Of a DNA stretch of 64,000 bases, positions 36,047 through 44,460 are shown one piece after another. How positions within the stretch are numbered: position 1 is the stretch's first letter; every line of letters begins with the position of its first letter. The stretch is from PALSA-612 sp963742925. GTDB taxonomy: Bacteria > Actinomycetota > Thermoleophilia > Gaiellales > Gaiellaceae. The notes under the pieces are model-generated. The model saw only the letters and a program-made list of their open reading frames with translations. It did no database searches and was not told the origin of the DNA. The stretch covers positions 186,001 through 250,000 of the forward strand of contig CAVUNV010000005.1 of the NCBI GenBank assembly GCA_963742925.1. Reading direction: 5' to 3'. The translations under genes and the position numbers were made by a program.

Positions 36047-37252
36047 GGCGAGCGCGAGCTGGCGGAACGCCTCGATGTTCGAGACCGAGACGCCGACGAG
36101 GCGGAGCGGGCCCGGTCTGTCTCTGAGCGCGCGGTCGAGGAGCGAGCAGGCCAGGTCGCCGATCGTCTCGGCGTCGTCGATGCCGGCCGTGAGCGTCGTC
36201 GAGCGGCTGCGGATCGAGAAGTCGGGATACCGCACCTTGGTCGTCACCGTCCGTGCAGCCTCGCCGCGGCCGGCCAGGTGGCCGGCGACGCTCTCCGCCA
36301 TGCGGCGCAGCTCGGCGTGGAGGACGGCGCGCTCGGCCACGTCCTGCTCGAACGTCTCCTCGGTGCCGATCGAGACGCGCTCGACCGCGAGCTCGAGCGG
36401 GCGCGGGTCGATCCCGCGGGCACGGTCGCGCAACATCCCTCCGACCTTGCCGGGCAGGAGCCGAGCGAGCGTCGCATCGTCCAGCGCCGCGAGCTGGCCG
36501 GCGGTCTCGATCCCGGCCGCGGCGAGCCGGAGCTCCGCCTTCGGCCCGACTCCGGGCAGCTTGCGAACCGCGAGCGGCGCGAGGTACGCAGCCTCCTTGC
36601 CGGCCGGCACGACCGTGATCCCACCCGGCTTGCGCGCGTCGCTTGCCACCTTGGCGACGACCTTGCACGACGCGACGCCGAGCGAGCAGGTGAGGCTGGT
36701 CGAGCCGCGGACGGCGGCCTGCACCGCCCCGGCGACCCGCCGCGCCGCGAGAAAATCGTCGTGAGCCGATCTGGCTTGTCTCACGGCGATGTGGCTCTCG
36801 TCGCGCCGCGACCGCGGCTCGGCGGTGCCAAAATCGTCGTGAGCCGATCTGGCGTGTCTCACGGGGATGTGGCTCTCGCCGCGCTGCGATCGCGGCTCGG
36901 CGAAGACAAAATCCCGCGCGACCTCGCCCACGTCGAGGTAGCCCTCGTCGAGGCCGGTGCGCTCCACGGTCGGAACCACCTCGCGCACCGCGTTCCAGAC
37001 GGCCTGCGAGTACTGGCGGTACAGGGCGTGACGCGGGCGGACGAAGACCGCATGCGGACAGCGGCGCAGCGCTTCGGCGCAGCTCATCGCCGAGTGGATG
37101 CCGAACTTCCGCGCCGCGTAGTTCGCGGTCGCGACGACTCCCCGTCCCCGCGGATCGCCTCCGACGATGAGCGGCTTCGAGCGGAGCGACGGCTCCTCGA
37201 GCTCCTCGACCGCGGCGAAGAAGGCGTCCAGATCGAGATGCGCGACGATCAC
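36044..37252 (-). CDS. dinB: DNA polymerase IV (Y-family) with an in-frame repeat insertion
   Basis: 402 residues. Palm: HLDLDAFFAAVEELEEPSLRSKPLIVGGDPRGRGVVATANYAARKFGI with catalytic Asp7, and the DE pair in GLDEGYLDVGEVARDF (about residues 100-115). SLGVASCKVVAKVASDARKPGGI and the helix-hairpin-helix LPGVGPKAELRLAAAGI then lead to the little-finger domain. Right after the DE motif, about 52 extra residues are two copies of a 26-residue unit ending SAHDDF, encoded by a tandem DNA repeat; ordinary DinB has a short helix here. Translesion synthesis is expected, if the insert is tolerated. Confidence 0.9.
   Translation of the reverse strand: MIVAHLDLDAFFAAVEELEEPSLRSKPLIVGGDPRGRGVVATANYAARKFGIHSAMSCAEALRRCPHAVFVRPRHALYRQYSQAVWNAVREVVPTVERTGLDEGYLDVGEVARDFVFAEPRSQRGESHIPVRHARSAHDDFGTAEPRSRRDESHIAVRQARSAHDDFLAARRVAGAVQAAVRGSTSLTCSLGVASCKVVAKVASDARKPGGITVVPAGKEAAYLAPLAVRKLPGVGPKAELRLAAAGIETAGQLAALDDATLARLLPGKVGGMLRDRARGIDPRPLELAVERVSIGTEETFEQDVAERAVLHAELRRMAESVAGHLAGRGEAARTVTTKVRYPDFSIRSRSTTLTAGIDDAETIGDLACSLLDRALRDRPGPLRLVGVSVSNIEAFRQLALA
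36753..36908. repeat. Two tandem 78-bp repeat units inside dinB
   Basis: Units 36753-36830 and 36831-36908 are each exactly 78 bp (26 codons) and about 70 of 78 positions agree. Each opens with AAAATCGTCGTGAGCCGATC and contains GTGAG (36762-36766 in the first) facing CTCAC about 14 bases on, a short inverted repeat. In the dinB frame each encodes AEPRSxRxESHIxVRxARSAHDDF. Being a multiple of three with no stop, each is tolerated in the protein, like known palindromic protein-invading elements. Confidence 0.8.
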
Positions 37253-37279
37253 GCACCAAGCATATGAACCGGCCCGGCG

Positions 37280-38141
37280 CTAGCGGAAGGCGCCGATCAG
37301 CGCCCCGCCGCCCACGATCAGCGCCGCGCCGAGCCACAGGTGCCGGCCGACAAGCTCGCTCCGGCCGAGGAAGAGCGCTGCGAGCACGACGCCGACGAGC
37401 GACTCGATGGCGACGAGCGGGCTGACGATCGAGACGCGCCCGCGTGAGAACGCCTCGAACAGGAACACGTACGAGAGCCCCCAGAGGAGGCCCGAGAACG
37501 CAAAGGCCCGGAACGCCGGGGCCAGGCCGCGTACGGGGCCGGATGGCCCGCGGCGCACAATGAGGAAGAGCGCGACCAGCGAGCCGCCTGCGACGATCGT
37601 GGCCGCCGCGGCAAGCTCGGGCGAGACGTGCTCGTGCGTCGCCAGGTGGCGCACGATGTTGTCGCGCGTCGCGAAGAACGCGGCCGAGCCGAACGCGAGC
37701 GCGAGGCCGATCGAGCGGAACGAGTCGGGCCGCACGGGCTCGCGCGTCAGCGCGACCCCGCCGAGCACGATCAGGATGGCGCCAACGATCAGCGGCGTCC
37801 GCACCGGCTCGCCGAGCGCCAGGAGCGCGATCGTCACCGAGACGAGCGGTGCCGCGCCGACGACGAGCGCCGTCCGCGACGGCCCAGCGTCGCGGACGGC
37901 GGTCACGTAGAGAATCTGCGACGCGCCCGGTGCGAGCAGGCCCGCGAGCAGGTAGGGCCAGATGTGGCCACTCCACTCAAAGCGCGCCAGCGCGCCGATC
38001 CCGACGGGGATCAGCGCGGCGAGGATGGTCGCGAACGCGCCCAGCTCCGCGTCCGGGTAGCGGCCGAGTGCCCGGGTCAGCGTCACCGCCAGCGAGCCGA
38101 AGGCACACCGCCGAGCAGAGTGCGAGGACGACTGCCGCCAC
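37280..38141 (-). CDS. EamA/DMT-family transporter, one frameshift
   Basis: About ten membrane helices in two EamA halves: GIGALARFEWSGHIWPYLLAGLLAPGASQILYVTAVRDAGPSRTALVVGAAPLVSVTIALLALGEP, then GLLWGLSYVFLFEAFSRGRVSIVSPLVAIESLVGVVLAALFLGR. The first helix is recovered only after one slip at about 38112 (VAAVVLALCSAVC, then FGSLAVTLTRALGRYPDAELG), placing the start at GTG 38141, about 287 residues. It starts 30 bp from the divergent ketopantoate-reductase-like gene. A drug/metabolite exporter; cargo unknown. Confidence 0.8.
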
Positions 38142-38171
38142 GGCCGGAAGCTACCGCGTTAGGTTTGAGGG

Positions 38172-39119
38172 GTGACCATCGAACGTGTCTGCGTCGTCGG
38201 GGGCGGCGTGATCGGGAGCCTGTATGCCGGGCACCTCGCACGTTGTGCCGACACGTGGGTGCTGACCAGGCGCGCTGCGCACGCCGAGGCGCTCATGTCC
38301 GGCGGCTTGCGGGTGACGGGGAAGAGCGACTTCACCGCCGAGCTCCGCGCGACCACCGACGAGTCGGTGCTTCCCGACGCCGATCTGGTCATCCTCGCGA
38401 CGAAGGCGACCGACGTCGACGAGGCGGCTGCCCGGCTCGCCGGACGGCTCCCGTCGGCGACGGTGATGACGATCCAGAACGGGCTCGGCGCCGAGGAGAT
38501 CGTCCGGGCGCACGGCGAGCGGCCGCTCGTCTCGGCGGTGACGTTCATGTCGGGCGTCCGCCACTCCGACGCGCACGTCGAGTACGAGCTCGACACGGAG
38601 ACCTGGCTCGGGCCCTACGCCGGCACGACCACGTTCGAGCGCGCCCAGGAGATCGAGCGGCTCCTGGTCGAGTCGGGGCTGCGCGCACGCGCCTTCCCGG
38701 ACCTGCGGCCCGCGCAGTGGTCGAAGCTGATCTTCAACGCGACGGTCAACACGGTCGCCGCTCTCACGGACCTGCCGCACGTCGGCGCGTTCGCGCGCGT
38801 CGAGGCGCCGACCGATCTCGGCCTGCTCGTCCGCGACCTGATGGACGAGGGCAAGCGCGTTGCGGCCGCGGCCGGAGTGGATCTGCACGAGGATCCCTGG
38901 GAGATGAACGTCCACGCGGTTCATCGGGGCGAGACAGAGGCCGCCGCCGGCGTGTACGCCCACGTGCCGTCGATGCTCGACGACGTCCGCTCGCACCGGC
39001 CGACCGAGGTCGACTTCATCACCGGCTCGCTCGTCCGCGAGGCCGAGCGGGCGGGCGTGGCGACGCCGCTGCACACCGCCATGTACCGCCTCGTCAAGGC
39101 CCGGGAGGCCGCGTACTGA
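38172..39119 (+). CDS. Ketopantoate reductase (PanE/ApbA) family protein
   Basis: 315 residues. Rossmann VCVVGGGVIGSLYAGHLA, then DLVILATKATDVDEAA, TIQNGLGAEEIV, the catalytic Lys in QWSKLIFNATVNTVAALTD, and Glu/Asn/Ser elements in SMLDDVRSHRPTEVDFITGSLV. This fits NADPH 2-dehydropantoate reductase-like enzymes. As a second copy follows at 39275 and no pan genes are near, the role may be reduction of another 2-oxo acid rather than pantothenate synthesis. Confidence 0.83.
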   Translation: MTIERVCVVGGGVIGSLYAGHLARCADTWVLTRRAAHAEALMSGGLRVTGKSDFTAELRATTDESVLPDADLVILATKATDVDEAAARLAGRLPSATVMTIQNGLGAEEIVRAHGERPLVSAVTFMSGVRHSDAHVEYELDTETWLGPYAGTTTFERAQEIERLLVESGLRARAFPDLRPAQWSKLIFNATVNTVAALTDLPHVGAFARVEAPTDLGLLVRDLMDEGKRVAAAAGVDLHEDPWEMNVHAVHRGETEAAAGVYAHVPSMLDDVRSHRPTEVDFITGSLVREAERAGVATPLHTAMYRLVKAREAAY

Positions 39120-39206
39120 TGAGCCGGCTGTGGACGAACTGCGACGCTTTTGTTCCAGGGACTGTTCTCCTCGCGGCGACACCGGGGGTGCCGCCGCTTT
39201 GGAGAC

Positions 39207-39241
39207 GTTGCCGCGGAGGGGTCAACTTCGCCCGCGGCAAC
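39207..39241. terminator. Hairpin in the gap between the two ketopantoate-reductase-like genes
   Basis: GTTGCCGCGG (39207-39216) pairs perfectly with CCGCGGCAAC (39232-39241), 15-nt loop. It lies in the 155-bp gap 39120-39274, which holds no gene that I can support. It may end the first gene's transcript or lie in the leader of the second. Confidence 0.4.
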
Positions 39242-39274
39242 TCTCCTCGGACACGGCCTGGAGAGGACGCGGCG

Positions 39275-40197
39275 GTGAGGGTCTGCGTCGTCGGCTGCGG
39301 GGCGGTCGGGTCGTTGTTCGCGGCCGCGCTCGCGCAGGTCGACGACGTCGAGGTGTGGGCCTACGACCTGGACGAGGCGCATGTCCGGGCGATCAACGAG
39401 GGCGGCTCTGCGCGTCACGGGTGCCGGCGAGCTCGTCGGGCAGGTGCGGGCGACGGCGGACGCGCGGGAGCTCCCGCTCCTGCGACTTCGGGATCGTCGC
39501 GGTCAAGAGCATGTACACCGACCGGGCCATGGCGGACACGGCGCATGCCTTCCGGGACGGCGGCGCGGTCTGCTCGGTGCAGAACGGCGCGGGCAACGAG
39601 GAGCTGATCGCCGGTCACGTCGTCGAGGTGATCCGCGGCACGACCTTCCCGGCCGGCCACATCGTCGGTCCGGGACACGTCGGCTGGGACACGAAGGGCG
39701 ACACGCACATCGGGCCGTTCGAGCCGAGCCCCGCGCCGATGGACAAGGTGCGTGCGCTCGCCGACGCGTGCACGCGCGGCGGCATGCCCACGCACGCGCT
39801 CGAGGACGCGCGCGGCGCGCAGTGGCGCAAGCTGATCTTCAACGCCGCCTCGAATGCGATCGGCGCCCTCACCGGGCTCACGCACGGCCGCATCGCCGAG
39901 CCGCCCACGCGCGACCTGGCCTGGGCGGTCATGGCCGAGGGTCGCGCCGTCGCCGACGCGCAGGGCATCGTCCTGGATCGCAGCCCGGAGGAGCTCTTCG
40001 ACTTCGCCGCCCGCAAGGAGATCGCCTACGACCACAAGCCGTCGATGCTCCAGGACGTCGAGGCCGGCCGGCCGACCGAGATCGACTTCCTGAACGGCGC
40101 CGTCGTCTCCTTCGGGGAGCGCCACGGTGTCGACGCACCGCTCAACCGGGCGCTGACCGCGCTCGTCAAGGGACTCGAGAGGAGTAGCCACCGATGA
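39275..40197 (+). CDS. Second ketopantoate reductase family protein, two frameshifts
   Basis: GTG 39275: VCVVGCGAVGSLFAAALAQVDDVEVWAYDLDEAHVRAINEGG. Slips near 39405 and 39480 (one extra base each) then give LRVTGAGELVGQVRATADARELP and CDFGIVAVKSMYTDRAMADTAHAFRDGGAVCSVQNGAGNEE. The catalytic block is RGAQWRKLIFNAASNAIGALTGLTHG, and the C-terminal KPSMLQDVEAGRPTEIDFLNGAVV parallels the gene at 38172. About 307 residues. The two look like diverged tandem paralogues. The stop overlaps the ATG of the M24 gene (ATGA). Confidence 0.78.
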
Positions 40198-41337
40198 CGC
40201 ACACCTCGCAGGCCGACATCGACCGGCGCTACGCGGCCGTCCGCGAGGCGGCGCAGGCCGCGGGCGTCGACGCGGTCGTCGTCTCGGGCTCGGAGTACAC
40301 GGGCTTCGAGGGCGCCGTCCGCTACCTGTCCGGCTTCCGCATCCTGCACCGCTACGCCTACGTCGTGTTGCCGGTCGAGGGCGACCCGGCGATCGTCTTC
40401 CCGCGCGAGGCGCGCTGGGTCGGCGAGCACGAGGAGGCCTGGACCCCGGAACAGGTATTCGCCGAGCACCCCGGCCGGTGGATCGCCGACCAGGCTCGCG
40501 AACAGGGCTGGCGCCGGATCGGTGTCTACGGGCTCGACTACGTGATGGCGGTGCGCGACTTCCGGGCGCTCGCGGACGGGCCGGCGGAGCTCGTGCCGTT
40601 CGACGAGCAGTTCGACCTGGCTCGCGCGGTCAAGTCTGCGGACGAGCTGGAGTCGGTGCGCGAGGGCATGCGCATCAACGAGGCAGGTGTGGAGGCTGTG
40701 CTGCGCGCCTACGAGCTGGGCAAGACCGAGGCCGAGCTCATGGGCGAGGCCGAGAAGGTGTTCACCGCCGCGGGCTGCTACCGGACGACGATGGACATGA
40801 TCCTCGGCGGGCCCGGCGGCGCCGCCTACCCCGAGTTCAGGTTCCCCTCGGCGGCGCGCCGGCTGGAGCGCGACGACTTGCTGCTCTACGGTCTCGAGAT
40901 CGCCGGGCCCGGGCGGCCACTGGGTCGAGTTCTCACGGCCGATCTGCGCGGGGCAGCCGTCCCCGGAGACGCTGGCCGCCATGGACGCCTATCACGAGTA
41001 CGCCGACGCCGCGCGGAAGACGATGAAGGCCGGCGCCACCGCGCACGACGTCCACCGGGCCGTCTCGAAGGGCTTCCTCGAGCGCGGCTTCCTGCTCGGC
41101 CACGTCACCGGCCACTCGATCGGCATGACGATGATCGAGCACCCGCGGATCGGCGAGGGCAACGAGACCGAGCTCCGCGAGAACATGGTCGTGTCGATGC
41201 ACCCGCACGCGATCACACAGGACGAGCGCGCCTGCCTGTACATGCAGGACACGTGGCTCGTCACGGCCGACGGCGGCGTGCCCTTCTCGGATGTGCCGCT
41301 CCGGATCTACGACGGCTCGGAGGCCGCCCTCGTCTAG
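40194..41337 (+). CDS. M24 'pita-bread' protein, creatinase/prolidase-like, one frameshift
   Basis: N-terminal domain DIDRRYAAVREAAQAAGVDAVVVSGSEYTGFEGAVRYLSGF and a C-terminal M24 domain, about 380 residues after one slip near 40925 (IAGPGGHWVEFSRPICAG). The metal-ligand positions of true peptidases look changed: GHWVEFSRP in place of GYxxDxTRT, GHVTGHSIGM for the His motif, and NMVVSMHPHAI where the GMVxxIEPG Glu should be. This resembles non-metal members such as creatinase rather than aminopeptidase P. Start ATG overlaps the upstream stop. The next plus-strand genes are an LLM oxidoreductase and an amidinotransferase-fold enzyme. Confidence 0.72.
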
Positions 41338-41621
41338 CTTGCGTGCGCCTCGCGATGGATCGGGATGAACTCGGGCTTGTACCCGGGGTCGCCGCCGGTC
41401 ACGGCGCCGATCGCCGCCCCCAGCCGATCGTGGAGGAAGCTCTCGAACGCTTCCTGGGACTCCCACACGTCGAAGACGAACCAGCCTCCGTCCTTCGGGC
41501 CCGCGTAGTGCGCGATGAAGCCCGGCGGCAGGGGAGTGTTGTCCCAGTCGAGGTTGGCCATGACCTGGTCGTACATGTCCGCGGTCATACCCGGTGCGTC
41601 CAGGTGCATTCCGACTGCCAT
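41334..41621 (-). CDS. Small dimeric alpha-beta barrel (ABM-like) protein
   Basis: 95 residues from ATG 41621, with GGAGG close upstream. Pattern MYDQVMANLDWDNTPLPPGFIAHYAGPKDGGWFVFDVWESQEAFESFLHDRLGAAI is the ferredoxin-like fold of antibiotic-biosynthesis-monooxygenase-type or related small proteins, usually heme/substrate binding or catalytically ill-defined. It overlaps the M24 gene end by 4 bp tail to tail and diverges from the LLM gene. Function unknown. Confidence 0.7.
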   Translation of the reverse strand: MAVGMHLDAPGMTADMYDQVMANLDWDNTPLPPGFIAHYAGPKDGGWFVFDVWESQEAFESFLHDRLGAAIGAVTGGDPGYKPEFIPIHREAHAS

Positions 41622-41630
41622 CGCTCCTCC

Positions 41631-41663
41631 TTCGGTCGGTGAACGGGGGCAATCATGACCGAA
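41631..41663. promoter_or_regulatory. Inverted repeat in a divergent promoter
   Basis: TTCGGTC (41631-41637) and GACCGAA (41657-41663) form perfect 7-bp arms separated by 19 bp in the 61-bp gap between the ABM-like gene and the LLM gene. Arm spacing near two helical turns suggests a dimeric regulator site for both promoters. The left arm adjoins the ribosome binding site of the minus-strand gene. The regulator is unknown. Confidence 0.45.
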
Positions 41664-41682
41664 AGCCACTAGGCTCGCAGCC

Positions 41683-42750
41683 GTGACCGAGCCGAACCTC
41701 GACATCTTCGTGGAAGCGTTACCACCCCGTCTCCAGATCGACTACGGGGTGCGAGCCGAGGATCGCGGCTTCCGGGCCGCCTGGTTCCCCGAGATCACCT
41801 TCGGCGACGCGTTCGGCCCGGCGACGGCGGTGGCGACGAAGACGTCGCGCATCGAGCTCGGCACGGGCGTGGTCGGCATCTGGAGCCGCTCGCCGGTCAC
41901 CATGGCGCTGCAGGCGGCGACGCTGAACGAGCTCTCGGACGGGCGCCTCCTGCTCGGCGTCGGTCTGCAGGCGCGAGGCTACGTGGAACAGTGGCACGGG
42001 CAGCGCTACGAGCGGCCCGTGCGCGCGATGCGCGAGTTCGTGACGATCCTGCGACGCATCCTGTCCGGCGAGGCCGTGACCTTCGAGGGCGAGATCTTCT
42101 CCGTCGAGGGCTTCCAGCTCCAGATGCAGCCGCCCGAGCGGCCCGCGCGCATCTACATGGCCGCGATCGGCCCGCAGATGACGCGGCTCGCGGGCGAGCT
42201 CGCAGACGGGATCATCGGCTACTGCTACTCGGCCGAGTACGTTCGGGACACGGTGCTGCCGAACTTGCGTGCGGGCGCGGAGCGCGGCGGCCGCTCGCTG
42301 GACGGGTTCGACGTCGCCTGCGGGTTCCCGACGATCGTGACGCCCGACGACTCGGGGCTCGAGCAGATCAAGGGCCAGGTGATGATGTTCGCGACCGCGA
42401 AGAGCTCCTCACCGGAGTACGCGTCGAGCTTCGCCGCGGCCGGCTACGACGTCGCGCCGATCCAGGAGCGTGTCGACGCGGGCGACGTCGACGGCGCGCT
42501 CGGGCTCGTCAGCGACGAGATGGCGGACGCGTTGACGATCGCCGGCTCGCCCGACAACGTGCGCCGCCGCATCGCGGAGTACCGCGACGCGGGCCTGACC
42601 ACGATCGCGCTCAACCCCTCGCCCCCGGACGTCTGGTTCCCGCTCTACCAGGGCCACTTCCCGGACGCGGCGCTCGCCCGGATCCCGGAGTTCTCGTTCC
42701 CCGCCTACCTGGGCGTGATCGACGCGACGCTGGAGCTCGCCGCAACTTGA
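41683..42750 (+). CDS. LLM-class flavin/F420-dependent oxidoreductase
   Basis: 355 residues from GTG 41683. Luciferase-like barrel: RAAWFPEITFGDAFGPATAVATKTSRIELGTGVVGIWSRSPVTMALQAATLNELSDGRLLLGVG, then PARIYMAAIGPQMTRLAGELADGIIGY and IAGSPDNVRRRIAEYRDAGLTTIALNP. An F420-type cofactor is typical in actinobacteria; the sequence does not prove it. Stop overlaps the TTG of the amidinotransferase-like gene (TTGA), so they are coupled. Confidence 0.85.
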   Translation: MTEPNLDIFVEALPPRLQIDYGVRAEDRGFRAAWFPEITFGDAFGPATAVATKTSRIELGTGVVGIWSRSPVTMALQAATLNELSDGRLLLGVGLQARGYVEQWHGQRYERPVRAMREFVTILRRILSGEAVTFEGEIFSVEGFQLQMQPPERPARIYMAAIGPQMTRLAGELADGIIGYCYSAEYVRDTVLPNLRAGAERGGRSLDGFDVACGFPTIVTPDDSGLEQIKGQVMMFATAKSSSPEYASSFAAAGYDVAPIQERVDAGDVDGALGLVSDEMADALTIAGSPDNVRRRIAEYRDAGLTTIALNPSPPDVWFPLYQGHFPDAALARIPEFSFPAYLGVIDATLELAAT

Positions 42751-43871
42751 CGGGGCGCGAGCCTGTCCCGTTCCGCGTCGTCACCGCCGACGGCGAGGCG
42801 ATCGAGCTCTCCTACTCGTCCCCGCGCCCGGCCGCGGAGCACGACGAGTGGGCGCTGCTCGAGCAGACGCCGTGGTTCGAGGCCGGCAAGCCGCTCCGCA
42901 ACTACATGCTCCACGAGACCGACTTCTACGACGAGGTCGAGCAGATCTGGGGTCGGCGCTGGGGAGCGGAAGGGATCGGCAGGCTCCGCGAGGTGCTCGT
43001 CTCGCGTCCCACCGAGAACGAGGTCCGGCCCGAGTACGCGCAGGAGTGGCAGTACTACTACTCCTCCGCGGCTGGGAATGCCGACCTCGGCAGGCTGCAG
43101 GCTCAGTTCGACGAGTACTACGACGTGCTGCGCGCGAACGGTGTCCGCGTCAACTCGGTCGAGGCGCCTGTGCCGGCGATCGGCACGTACGGCTTCATCA
43201 AGAATCTGGTCACGCTCGCCGGTGCCGGCCTCGTCGTGCGCGGCGGTGTGATCATGCACCGCTACGGGCTCGGCTCGTGGCAGCGAGGCCGGGAGGTGAT
43301 CTGGGCGAAGGCGTTCGCGGCGCTCCAGCTCCCGGTCTACCTCACGATCCACGGGCGCGGGATCTGCGAGCCGGGCGCCGGCCGCTGGCTCGACTCGAAG
43401 ACGTTCGTCTTCAACGAGAGCGTCGTCGCGAACGAGGAGGGCCTACGCCAGCTGCAGTTCGTGCTCGAGGGGCTCGGGATCGAGTTCATCCTCGCGCACA
43501 GCCCGGGCTGGTTCGACTCCATCGGCGGCGGCAACATCGGCACGTCGCACATGGACATGGTGTTGATGGTTCCAGCCGAGCGGGTCGCGGTTCTCTCGCC
43601 GCACCTCGTCAACTACGGCTTCGTCCGCGAGCTCGTCCGGCGCGACTTCCGCATCGTGGAGGTGCCGGTCGAGGAGTACTGGGACCTGGCCGTGAACGGC
43701 GTCACCCTCGAGCCCGGCAAGATCGTGATCAACAGGGGCTCGCCCACCGTCGTCGCCGGGCTCGAGGCCGCGGGCGTCGAGGTGATCCAGGTCGACTTCT
43801 CCGAGAGCCAGAAGTTCGCGATCGCAGGCCTGCACTGCGCCACGCTCGAGCTCGTACGCGACCAGCCCTGA
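42747..43871 (+). CDS. Amidinotransferase/arginine-deiminase-fold protein
   Basis: 374 residues from TTG 42747. The C-terminal half carries the guanidino-modifying-enzyme residues: the His of NIGTSHMDMVLMVP (about residue 270) and the nucleophile Cys of AIAGLHCATLELVRD (about 366). EVLVSRPTENEVRPEY and IGTYGFIKNLVTLAGAGLVVRGGVIMHRYG come earlier. The fold covers dimethylarginine hydrolase, arginine deiminase and glycine amidinotransferase. The long N-terminal segment with PWFEAGKPLRNYMLHETDFYDEVEQIWG is unusual. With a creatinase-like M24 gene nearby, a guanidino substrate is likely; the reaction is unknown. Confidence 0.78.
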   Translation: MTGREPVPFRVVTADGEAIELSYSSPRPAAEHDEWALLEQTPWFEAGKPLRNYMLHETDFYDEVEQIWGRRWGAEGIGRLREVLVSRPTENEVRPEYAQEWQYYYSSAAGNADLGRLQAQFDEYYDVLRANGVRVNSVEAPVPAIGTYGFIKNLVTLAGAGLVVRGGVIMHRYGLGSWQRGREVIWAKAFAALQLPVYLTIHGRGICEPGAGRWLDSKTFVFNESVVANEEGLRQLQFVLEGLGIEFILAHSPGWFDSIGGGNIGTSHMDMVLMVPAERVAVLSPHLVNYGFVRELVRRDFRIVEVPVEEYWDLAVNGVTLEPGKIVINRGSPTVVAGLEAAGVEVIQVDFSESQKFAIAGLHCATLELVRDQP

Positions 43872-43899
43872 CTGGCTCGCGCTTCCGGCCAACTGCAGA

Positions 43900-43985
43900 G
43901 TCTGACACTGCTCCGGAGAGTGTCAGACAGGTGTCAGAGCAGTGCCAGACCCTGCTACGGAGTAGCGTCAGAGAAGTGTCTGAAC
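43900..43985. repeat. Cluster of TGnCAGnCA hairpins
   Basis: GTCTGACACT (43900-43909) pairs perfectly with AGTGTCAGAC (43919-43928). At 43938-43957 lies AGCAGTGCCAGACCCTGCTA, a near copy (17 of 20) of the hairpin at 36027-36046. GCTAC/GTAGC flank GGA at about 43954-43966, and GTGTCTGA ends the array. It fills most of the 152-bp gap between convergent genes. A dispersed palindromic repeat that may also stop transcription. Confidence 0.65.
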
Positions 43986-44023
43986 ACACACGTTCGGCGG
44001 GGCCGGAGCCCGGGCGAAGTGGC

Positions 44024-44455
44024 TTAGTAGACCTTCCAGCTCTCGCGGCTCAGGAAGAAGCCGTGGCCACGCTGGTTCGTGCACGTGAGCCCGGCGGCGC
44101 GTGACGTGCAGCGGAAGCCGTCTCGCGCCCAGCTCGTGCCGTAGGCCAGCACGCGCGCCTTCGGGTTGTACGTCGTGTCGCTGATGCAGAGCACGCGGGC
44201 GGCGCCGGTCTTCGTCATCCCGACCGACTCGCCGTACACGCCCTCGACGCACTTGCGCGGCGCCGGAGCAGGGTGCAGGTGGCTGCGGATGTCGCAGCGC
44301 AGGTACGCGGGCGAGGGCGGGTCGGCCGAGGTGTACGCGCAGTAGATGTTCTTGCTCGGCGTGCGGAACGAGATGTACGTAGTCGTGCGGCCGGAGGCGC
44401 CGAGCGCGGGAGCGGCCAGGGCGGCGGCCGCGACGAGGACGGCAACGCTGCGCAT
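44024..44455 (-). CDS. Small secreted protein with FxTPSxNIxC motif
   Basis: 143 residues: signal peptide MRSVAVLVAAAALAAPALGAS, then YISFRTPSKNIYCAY, LRCDIRSHLHP, CVEGVYGESVGMTKTGAARVLCISDTTYN, GTSWARDGFRCTSRAAGLTCTNQRGHGFFLSRESWKVY. Six cysteines suggest disulphides outside the membrane. Such FRTPSxNIxC proteins (DUF6636-like) are common and uncharacterised in actinobacteria. It starts 5 bp after the livM stop, so it may be the last gene of the liv operon, or have its own promoter inside livM. Confidence 0.72.
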   Translation of the reverse strand: MRSVAVLVAAAALAAPALGASGRTTTYISFRTPSKNIYCAYTSADPPSPAYLRCDIRSHLHPAPAPRKCVEGVYGESVGMTKTGAARVLCISDTTYNPKARVLAYGTSWARDGFRCTSRAAGLTCTNQRGHGFFLSRESWKVY

Positions 44456-44460
44456 CGACC

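Noticed and set aside
36753..36908. CRISPR array
   Set aside because: Only two contiguous 78-bp units, no spacers, and the sequence is inside a coding frame.
43900..43985. tRNA or small structured RNA gene
   Set aside because: Several short hairpins are present but no cloverleaf, anticodon arm or T-arm consensus; the repeat match to 36027-36046 explains it better.
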